Source: Cryptomeria japonica (taxonomy: Eukaryota > Streptophyta > Pinopsida > Cupressales > Cupressaceae). Taken from it: a DNA stretch of 64,000 bases. The notes below the pieces were generated by a model. The model did no database searches, had not been told where the DNA came from, and worked only from the letters and a program-made list of their open reading frames with translations. The stretch is from the NCBI RefSeq assembly GCF_030272615.1, contig NC_081405.1:604067177-604131176 (forward strand), written 5' to 3'. Below, in pieces: positions 54,141 to 63,018 of the stretch (within the stretch, counting starts at the first letter, position 1; each line of letters opens with the position of its first letter). Position numbers and translations under genes: made by a program.

Positions 54141-55432
54141 TGTTGGATATGGTTGGTCATTGCTACTGCTAGGAAATTTTGTCATTGATGTCAACATATT
54201 CCTGTGATTTTCTCCAATGATTGTAGATTGGGAGGATCTCATGATCCTGTTTGTAGTGTTGGTTTTTTTATCACTATTTTGTAGAGTTCAATATATCCTC
54301 TGGTATCCTCCAGTGTGATTAAATCTAGTGCTGAGATTTTGGGATATTTTTTGGGATGGTCTTGTGTATCTTCAATTTATATGGTTCTTGATTTGGTGCT
54401 CTGCAAGTTATCTTTCTTTGTGACAGTTGCTGATTGGTTGTGTTCTTGAGCTTATACATGTTGATTGATGAAGATTTGATAAGTGGTATTGGTCTAGCTA
54501 TTCTAGATGATTCTAATGTTCTTTCTAGTGTTTCCTATTCATGTCCTATTTGTCTTTGTGATCCACATTGATCGTTGTGTGATTTTTTGGTGATTTCTAT
54601 CAATCAATGATGATTTGCATATTATGCAATATTTCTGGTGGTGTAGCATGTTGCGGTTGATCTTGGCATGATTTCTGGTGGTGTAGCATGTTGCGGTTGA
54701 TCTTGGCATGATTTCTGGTGGATGTGATCATTTGGGAATTTTATTTAGGACCATGCTATTCTATGTAAATCATTATATTGGTCTAATGGTCCATCTTTGT
54801 ATTGTGTAATATAATTTTGTAATTTAGGGTTGAGGGTTTAGCCGACCTTGTTGTCAAGGTTGGTGAATTGTATATATAAGTCATATAGTCATGTAAGTTT
54901 TTGTTTTGATGTTGAGTTTACATTATCAGAAAGAGGTTTGTGTAAAAACAAGTGATTTATCCTTCAGTGTTGAGTTTGTGGTGAGATTAGTGTTGTAGGG
55001 AAGACATTGGTGCTTAACTGGAACTATAATCATTTATTTGGAGATACTATTCTTATAGTTCATTTCTTTTGGATTAAATTTTGGATCTTATTGTAAGTCA
55101 ATGAGACTTCCTTGAGGATTGTAGCCTTCTATGCCATTATTATTTGAGCAGTGAGCTCTAGGCAGTGTGCTTGAATGCATGTGTGTTCCCCATTGTAATA
55201 TTTTCACATACTACTACAGAGTATCATCTTACTGTACGTAGGTTCCCACCATGGTTTTTCCCTTAATCGGGTTTTCCACTTCAAAACTTTGGTGTTGTGT
55301 GTTGTACTATTAATTTTCTTATATGTCTTATTGTTGCAATTTATCAGATTTGTGTTTTGTGGTTAAGTCTGTTATTTTGATGAAGACTAGTTCACCCCTC
55401 CTCTCAGTCTTCCTTCTTGATTACTACTAACA
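54141..55432 (+). repeat. 5' LTR of the interrupting copia element
   Basis: TG...CA ends. TATA-like TATATATA at 54871. The CCATGGTTTTTCCC...GGGTTTTCC module is at about 55249-55278. Confidence 0.87.
54631..54721 (+). repeat. Perfect 40-bp tandem duplication inside the LTR
   Basis: Unit ATTTCTGGTGGTGTAGCATG plus 20 more bases occurs at 54631-54670 and 54671-54710 without a mismatch, then an 11-bp third start. Lack of divergence marks a recent slippage or duplication. Confidence 0.93.
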
Positions 55433-55434
55433 AT

Positions 55435-55446
55435 TAGCATCAGAGA
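55435..55446 (+). other. Primer-binding site (mutated)
   Basis: TAGCATCAGAGA is positioned two bases after the LTR. It differs from the iMet complement TGGTATCAGAGC at three positions. Confidence 0.7.
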
Positions 55447-55488
55447 TAGATCCTCTGGTAGAAGCTTAACCACTTGAGGAGATCTAGG

Positions 55489-56225
55489 ATGGCAGCTCAA
55501 GGTGTAATATTTAAGAAGGTTAGTATGAGATTTGATGGAAGTAACTATGCTATATGGAAGGACCGGATGAAAGTGCACTTGAAATGTTTTGGTGAAGATT
55601 ATTGGAAGATTACAAAGAATGTCTTTGTTGTTCCTCAGAATGGAACATCTACTACTGATGAGGTTAACGAAGCATAACATAATATTAGAGCAATGGAAGC
55701 ATTGTTTAGTGCCCTGACTGATTCTGAGATTACTAATGTGATGGGACTTCAGACTACACATGAGATCTGGGTGAATTTGAGGTGTTGTATGAAGGTGATA
55801 AACAAGTGAAGGTTTCTAAGTTGCAGAGTTTAAAAGGAAAGTATGAGACATTGAAGATGGGAAATGATGAGAACATACACACTTTTATGGCTAAGGTGAA
55901 TGATCTTGTCCTAGGTATTAGATGTGCTGGTGGAACTATTGAAGAAGATGAAATTATTTCTAAGGTGTTGAGTTATTTGTCTTCTACCTATAAGAATAAA
56001 GTTGCTTCTATTGATGAGATCCAAAGTGTGACTATTGTGACAAGAGATATGCTGGTTGGAAAGCTTGCTACATTTGAGTTGAGTGAATTTGGAAAATCAC
56101 ATGGAAAGTCTAAGACAACATTTAAAGCATCTGCATATGTATTTGGAAAGCAGAAATATGATCCTGATAAGTGCACAATATCTAGATATGAAAGCGAGAG
56201 AAGAGAGATGGAAGGGGTGAATTCA
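55489..56225 (+). pseudogene. Copia gag (UBN2-type), truncated
   Basis: The ATG at 55489 (MAAQGVIFKK) leads into RFDGSNYAIWKDRMK, the copia gag signature. A TAA at 55675 and a one-base frameshift near 55778 follow, then LYEGDKQVKVSKLQSLKGKY, EDEIISKVL and GKLATFELSEFGK, all standard UBN2 gag blocks. The zinc knuckle that should follow is absent because the frame passes into foreign sequence near 56225. The open frame that continues to 56504 is a chance fusion with that sequence. Confidence 0.85.
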
Positions 56226-56290
56226 CAAAGCTGGTTCCCACTTTTGCCAATGAAGGAATTTGGCGAAAGTGGGAATTTCGGATTTGCCCG

Positions 56291-56458
56291 TGTTCGAGCG
56301 AAATGGGAATGTTCGCTCGAACTACCCCTGGCAGTCCGAGCGAACCAACCTTCTGACTTGGGTTCACTCAAACATTGCGTAACTTTTGGGTTCGAGCGAA
56401 CCCACTTTAATATTAATATTTTAATGGGTTCGCTCGAACCCCCCATTCGCTTGAACCT
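56291..56458. repeat. Cluster of GTTCGAGCGAAC palindromic motifs
   Basis: Seven copies or variants in about 170 bp, in both orientations: GTTCGAGCGAA (56292), GTTCGCTCGAAC (56310), TCCGAGCGAACC, GGTTCACTCAAAC, GGGTTCGAGCGAACCC (about 56388), GGGTTCGCTCGAACCCC (about 56427) and ATTCGCTTGAACC. The density and mixed orientation suggest protein-binding sites near a transposon end. Confidence 0.7.
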
Positions 56459-56459
56459 G

Positions 56460-57049
56460 TTGCGGTTAGGGTTTTTTAAAAAAATTTATAAATATCGAAA
56501 ATGACAGTTAAAAGGTCATTATCAAATTTGACTTTTTCTGTCTGGTGGGGGTTGGATCGAACTAGTCGTCAGCATCACGTCACCAAACTTTGTCTGCAGC
56601 AGTTAGCATCTTTCCTATTTCAGTTTTCGACCTTTGTTATATCAGGTGCACAAAATAACCCTTTGTTTGGTTTAATAATGTTTTTTTTAATTAAATTTGT
56701 GAATAATTTGTTTGTTAATTTATTTTTTTAATTAAATAATTGTATATAGTTATTGTTTTTCAACATTTTAGAAAAATGTTTGATAATTTATTGTTTTTCA
56801 TTATTTTAGAAAAATGTTTGATAATTTAATGTTTTGATTGAAATGTGTCAATTTGTTTTTAAAATTACATAATTGTATAGATGTATATTTTTTTCGACAT
56901 TTTAAAAAATTGTTATGAAAAACATAGAAAACTAACCTGTAGTAAATCAGAACTTAGAAAAACATTAGCAAAAAAAGAAAAACGTTAGAAAAATTAATTT
57001 AAATAAACATTAGAAAATTTAGATAACAAATTTAAACAAATTAAATTTC
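56460..57049. other. AT-rich spacer
   Basis: No gene. A direct duplication of ATTTTAGAAAAATGTTTGAT lies at about 56767 and 56803. A short GC-richer stretch (56500-56650) ending CAG/GTGCAC could be a 5' exon of the gene at 59261, but this is speculative. Confidence 0.4.
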
Positions 57050-59010
57050 CTCTACAATGTGACCCATTTTCACATCCTATTACACGCACAACATGACCCC
57101 TTAAGACCACATATGACACTATACATTCCCTTAGGAGGTCATAGAGGATCACATATAACAAGGTAGTGTACATGTATGACATTCCCTTTAGGATCACATC
57201 TAGTGTCCTAAGGGGTCATACGTGGTTCTAAGGGGTCACACATGTGTTATAACACATGCGTGACCCCTTAGAACCACATATGACCCCTTATAAAATTGTA
57301 GTGTGAACAACATACCCCTTAGTCCATCAAATAGTGTCTTTACACATGCGTGACCCATTACAACTGCGTATGACACTTTATAAAATCCTAGTGTGAACGA
57401 CATACCCCTTAGTCCATCACATAGCGTCTTAAAGGGTCGTATGTGGTCCTAAGGGGTCACGCATGCATTAACACATGTGTGACCCCTTAGTAGGTCACAT
57501 AGGACCCCTTATAATATCCTACTATACATATGACATTCCCCTTAGGATCACATAGTGTCATAAGGGGTCATATGTGGTCCTGAGGGGTCATGCATGTGTT
57601 ATAACATATGCATGACCCCTTAGAACCGCATATGACACCTTATAAAATACTATTGTGAATGACATACCCCTTAGTTCATCACATAGTGTCTTAAGGGGTC
57701 GTATGTTGTCCTAAGGGGTCACGCATGCATTAACACATGCGTGACCCCTTAGTAGGTCACATATGACCCCTTATAACATCCTACTGTACATATGACATTC
57801 CCCTTAGGATCATATAGTGTCCTAAGGGGTCATATGTGGTTAGAACCACATATGACCCCTTATAAAATCCTAGTGTGAATGACATACCCCTTAGTTGATC
57901 ACATAGTGTCTTAAGGGGTCGTATGTGGTCCTAAGGGGTCACGCATCCATTGACACGTGTGACCCCTTAGTAGGTCACATATGACCCCTTATAACATCCT
58001 ACTGTACATATGACATTTCCTATTTGTCCTAAGGGGTTGAATATGTGGTTCTAAGGGCTCACGCATGCATTAACACATGCATGACCCCTTATAACATCCC
58101 ACTGTACATATGACATTCCCCTTAGGATCACATAGTGTCATAAGGGGTCATATGTGGTCCTAAGGGGTCATGCATGTGTTATAACATATGCATGACCCCT
58201 TAGAACCACATATGACCCCTTATAGAATCCTACTATGAACAACATACCCCTTAGTCCATCACATAGTGTCTTAAGGGGTCGTATGTGGTCCTAAGGGGTC
58301 ACGCATGCATTAACACATGCGTGACCCCTTAGTAGGTCACATATGACCCCTTATAACATCCTACTATACATATGACATTCCCCTTAGGATCACATAGTGT
58401 ATAAGGGATGATATGTGGTCCTGAGGGGTCATGCATGTGTTATAACATATGCATGACCCCTTAGAACTGCATATGACCCCTTATGAATGACATACCCCTT
58501 AGTCCATCACATAGTGTCTTAAGGGGTTGAATATGTGGTCCTAAGGGCTCATGCATGCATTAACACATGCATGACCCCTTAGTAGGTCACATATGACCCC
58601 TTATAACATCCTACTATACATATGACATTCTCCTTAGGATCATATAGTGTCCTAAGGGGTCATATGTGGTTAGAACCACATATGACCCCTTATAGATTCC
58701 TAGTGTGAATGACATACCCCTTAGTCCATCACATAGTGTCTTAAGGGGTCGTATGTTGTCCTAAGGGGTCACACATGCATTAACACATGTGTGACCCCTT
58801 AGTAGGTCACATATGACCCCTTATAACATCCTACTATACATATGACATTCCCCTTAGGATCATATAGTGTCCTAAGGGGTCATATGTGGTTAGAACCACA
58901 TATGACCCCTTATAAAATCCTAGTGTGAACGACATACCCCTTAGTCCATCACATAGTGTCTTAAGGGGTCGTATGTTGTCCTTAGGATCATATAGTGTCC
59001 TAACATATGA
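57050..59010. repeat. Palindromic satellite-like array (TAAGGGGTCA / TGACCCCTTA)
   Basis: The 10-bp word TGACCCCTTA and its complement recur dozens of times. They assemble into two hairpin types. Type 1 has arms CTAAGGGGTCACGCATG and CATGCGTGACCCCTTAG around an 8-base loop (perfect 17-bp arms at 58291-58332, with about ten more variants). Type 2 has perfect 18-bp arms AAGGGGTCATATGTGGTT / AACCACATATGACCCCTT with a 2-base centre (near 57820, 58650, 58875). These alternate with spacers such as ATCCTACTATACATATGACATTCC to make higher-order units of about 218-260 bp, occasionally longer. No coding potential. Confidence 0.92.
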
Positions 59011-59260
59011 CGTGTTAGATCTCTCTATTCTTGAATTTTTTATTTATGTCAAAGATTTAAATATGTACACATGTTAGATCTCTCTATCTCTCTGAAATAT
59101 ATGTTATCTCTAGATCTGAAATATATGTTCTCTCTCTCACTGAAATATTTGAAATTTTTACATGTATTTTTTGAAAATGAAAATGATCTCTCTCTCTCTC
59201 TCATGAAAATGATCTCTCTCTCTCTCTCTGCTTACGTATTTATAACATGTACCTAAATAG
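59011..59260. repeat. CT-rich short repeats before the gene
   Basis: Repeated GAAATATATGTTCTCTCTC and ATGAAAATGATCTCTCTCTC words, then CTTACGTATTTATAACATG. The AAATAG just before the ATG at 59261 could serve as a splice acceptor. Confidence 0.55.
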
Positions 59261-61226
59261 ATGGCATCCTAGGATATACCTTTGTAGGCTCCTGATCAGG
59301 ATCCACCTTCGCAGGCTCCTAATCAGGATCCACCTACATAGGCTCCACATCAGGATCCACCTGCATAGGCTCCACATCAAGAGCCACCACAGTAGGATCC
59401 TCCACAGCAGGATCCCCCCTTGCCCGACATTGCTACTATTTTTCATTACAGTGATCGGGAGTTGCATAGGTTGAGGGCCATACTAGATGACCCTCGTACT
59501 GATGGCATGTACAAGAGTACGTGCACGTCCATTTTTGACAGTTTGCGGACATTGAGGGACCGCTTAGCATCTCATACCTCATTCTCACCTGAGGTTATAG
59601 AGGATATATATAGACAATTGAGGAGTGAGGTGAGGGGTCCTCATTCTTTTGCTGATGTGGTGGGGGTGGTCTCAAAGGAGACCATCAAGGAGAGATGCTT
59701 CCCACAATATCAGGAGAAGAGTAAGGTGAGGGGATATCAGGTTACCAGATGTATCGACCCACAGGTTGCATCACTGATTTACCCACGATTCTTAGCAGCC
59801 CATGGTTGTTATCCTAATAATGACCAGATTCCATTATACTTTGCATAGCAGGTATTTGCTAAGGTTCATTGTCAAATGAAACCAAACTACCTTGATATTC
59901 AGGGATATTATGGACAGGGGAGGGGCAGGATTGCTGATAGAGATGCATATCGTAGGCGTGATAGAGCTCCGCCTAGACACAGGGACCTTGACCTTGTTGG
60001 CCAGAGATTTCCTGTAGTAGTCCCAGCCATGGCACCCATAGCGGATCACGTTGTGATTGCTTCTCAGAGAGAAGCAATTGATAGGATTGGACAGATTGCA
60101 TTAGTAGTAGCCACCATATCTTCTGACAGGGTGGGCAGATATATGATGAGTCGACCACGTTTGCGATCATCCATAGATCATGCATCTTCTAGTCATGGGG
60201 GGGCTTCAGATTCAGATGATCGGTATATTTCTGCTGGCATCCCCTCCCCAGATGAGGTCGCAGCTATAGTCGGAGGTAGTAGACATGTACAGATGTCGCA
60301 GTATTTAGCCGAGGACCTACTACATGCTTATAGTTTCATTTCATCTTGACTTGGGATACCATTGGGTGATGTTAGAGAGGAGATTCTCAGAGATGGTCAG
60401 GCTACAGTGGCATCGATGCATACCCCAAGGCAGTCACAACATTTTCATCACTCTACGCATGCTCTAGGCACTGACCCACCTCCAGATCACTCTATTGCTG
60501 TAGAGGAGGAGCTACGAGCTGATCAGCTCCATATCACAGATGAGGGCCGGTTGGATTCATTTGAGGAGGAGATACGAGTTGATCAGGTACATATCACAGA
60601 TGAGGGTTTGGACTCATTTGAGGATCAGCTGAGAGATTTGAGCCATACTAGATTTATGGACATGCTACTACAGTCAGACACTTCATCCACGATGCCCACT
60701 CATCTAGTTAGCCCTTTGCACTCCTCAGTGATACGTATAGCTAGAGAGAGATATGCAGGCACAAGTGATGTTGTTGATATGATCACAGGACAGGATCAGA
60801 CTATACAGCCTACTCTAGGTGATACATAGGTATGTACATGTACATGCGCATTTAAAATTTTAGAAGATATGTATACATACATTGCAAATTTGTACCTGAT
60901 AAATCTATATATATAGATCTCATGTTTAATAAATAATCTAGTGTTCTAAGTTTTAATTTGTAGATCATTTAAATTGATTGTGGACTAATCCTTAAATTGA
61001 CAGTTAGCTCATGTCACTCCTTCCTTGAGCTTTGAGCATGTGCATAGGAGAGATTCTTTAGATGCTATTAGTGTATAGGTTAGTTATGGTTTTTGGTATA
61101 TATATTTGATGTACATGCACGTCTAGAGAGATAGATATATTATATTTAATATTTAAATAAATTCTACTTTTGCAGGACTCCCCCTCAGATGGTCGCTCAG
61201 TTTGTAGCCGACATGATCCCTGTTGA
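59261..61226 (+). pseudogene. Three-exon gene of unknown family, stops at Gln positions
   Basis: Exon 1 (59261-60829) is one frame of 523 codons broken only by stops: TAG at 59270, 59285, 59339, 59366, 59393, 59846 and 60827, and TGA at 60347. The N-terminus is an APxQDPP repeat in which the TAGs sit at repeat Gln positions. It is followed by IFHYSDRELHRLRAILDD, a helical region, an Arg-rich RDAYRRRDRAPPRHRD and a duplicated DQxHITDEG.LDSFE block near the end. Exon 1 ends TAG/GTATGT. Exon 2 (61004-61078) ends TAG/GTTAGT. Exon 3 (61176-61226) ends CSRHDPC-stop. All three join in phase with plausible AG acceptors (GACAG, TGCAG). I recognise no domain. It converges with the minus-strand gene at 63019, so both may be transposon genes. 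Confidence 0.6.
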
Positions 61227-61299
61227 TTTGCTCCAGACTTTATAGCTCATTTACATTTATCTTTTTATATACTTTCATATTATATATATTCATGCACGT

Positions 61300-61612
61300 A
61301 CATGGAGTTTAGACTCTAGATTATACTTTATACCTGGTTTGTGTTTGACTCTAGATTATACTTTATACTTTATACATGGAGTTTAGACTCTAGATTATAC
61401 TTTATACCTGGTTTGTGTTTGACTCTAGATTATACTTTATAAGTTTTATACATGTTTGATTATATTATATTTATACATGCTTGATTATATTCTAGATTTA
61501 TGTACATGATGTTTGATTAAATTAGATTTAAATACATGTTTGATTAGATTGTATATTTCATGCATGTACAATGACTTGTTTAGACTCTAGATTATACTTT
61601 ATACCTGGTTTG
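61300..61612. repeat. Short tandem repeat, about 75-80 bp units
   Basis: The unit with GACTCTAGATTATACTTTATAC and CTGGTTTGTGTTTGA is present about twice at 61307-61440 and again at 61577-61612. TTTGATTATATTAGATT words lie between. Confidence 0.7.
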
Positions 61613-61664
61613 TGTTTGATCAGATTATACATGTTTGATTATATTAGATTATATTAGATTATAC

Positions 61665-62970
61665 ATGAAATGAACAAAAAAAACTTAATAGTTCATGTAT
61701 TGAATAGTTCACATCCAATACATTGTAGGTATGTGAGCTTCTAGGTATGTATATTGTAGTTAAATAGTTCACAGATCATGTACATGTCCTAATTCCATAT
61801 TAAATATCAATTTTACAAATGTACATATTACATTTTAATTTAAATATGCATTTTTTAATTAAATACAAATACAATTACATACAATTAAACATGTATGTAC
61901 ATTTAAATACATCCTAATTTGATATAATGTATAAATAAACTTAAAAAATATTTATCCTTTAGTTTCAAATGTTCAAGTTACTTGAGATCTAGAATTTATC
62001 TTGATTGTATTAATTAGATTTATACATGTTTGATTAGATTAGATTTAAATACATGAAATGATTTTCAAATGTAAAAGAGTATGTATGATTATACATGTTT
62101 CAAGATTTTCAAACAAAAGAGTATGTATGAAATGAACAAACTAAACTTAATAGGTCATGTATTGAATAGTTCACATCCAATACATGTATATTACATCTAG
62201 GTATGTATATTGTAGGTATGTGAGCTTCTAGGTATGTATATTGTAGTTAAATAGTTCCCAACATGTGCATGTCCTAATTCCATATTAAATATCAATTTTA
62301 CAAATGTACATATTACATTTTAATTTAAATATGCATTTTTTAATTAAATACAAATACAATTACATACAATTAAACATGTGTACATTTAAATACATCCTAA
62401 TTTGATATAATGTATAAATAAACTTAAAAAATATTTATCCTTTAGTTTCAAATGTTCAAGTTACTAGAGATCTAGAATTTATCTTGATTGTATTAATTAG
62501 ATTTATACATGTTTGATTATCTATTAGATTTAATTTATACATGAAATGATTTTCAAATGTAAAAGAGTATGTATGATTATACATGTTTCAAGATTTTTAA
62601 ACAAAAGAGTATGTATGAAATGAACAAACTAAGCTTAATAGGTCATGTATTGAATAGTTCACATCCAGTACATGTATATTACATCTAGGTATGTATATTG
62701 TAGGTATGTGAGCTTCTAGGTATGTATATTGTAGTTAAATAGTTCACAACATGTGCATGTCCTAATTCCATATTAAATATCAATTTTACAAATGTACATA
62801 TTACATTGTAATTTAAATATGCATTTTTTAATTAAATACAAATACAATTACATACAATTAAACATGCACATTTAAATACATCCTAATTTGATATAATGTA
62901 TAAATAAACTTAAAAAATATTTATCCTTTAGTTTCAAAACAAGTTACTTGAGATCTAGAATTTATCTTGA
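61665..62970. repeat. Tandem repeat, 462-488 bp units, about 2.8 copies
   Basis: Copies start with ATGAAATGAACAAA at 61665, 62127 and 62615. They share long identical stretches (for example TTAAATATCAATTTTACAAA and ATGTATAAATAAACTTAAAA). The third ends near TTATCTTGA at about 62970. The copies are similar enough by eye to suggest recent amplification. It separates the two convergent genes. Confidence 0.88.
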
Positions 62971-63018
62971 ACTTACATTAAAATTCAATTCATGTCGATT
63001 ACTAAATGTATATATAGT

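Larger units (their letters stand above)
54141..56239 (+). mobile_element. Ty1/copia element, 5' part only
   Basis: A 1292-bp LTR starting TGTTGGATATGG and ending ACTAACA (54141-55432) is followed by a mutated tRNA-iMet primer site and a copia gag. It sits inside the 3' LTR of the element at 47367. Gag homology is lost near 56225-56240, where sequence of a different type starts, so the element is either interrupted or truncated there. The pol region, 3' LTR and target duplication are outside the window. Confidence 0.85.

Noticed and set aside
55782-56504. Single 240-codon protein joining copia gag to downstream sequence
   Set aside because: Gag homology ends near 56225 and the rest crosses the palindromic motif cluster; it is a chance fusion frame.
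57050-59010. CRISPR array
   Set aside because: Repeats are palindromic with repeated, non-unique spacers in a eukaryotic context and no cas genes.
59261-60829. Reassigned TAG (glutamine) code or programmed readthrough in the unknown gene
   Set aside because: The window also has TAA and TGA stops in other relics, and CAG-to-TAG is expected from deamination of methylated CHG sites. Decay is the simpler reading.
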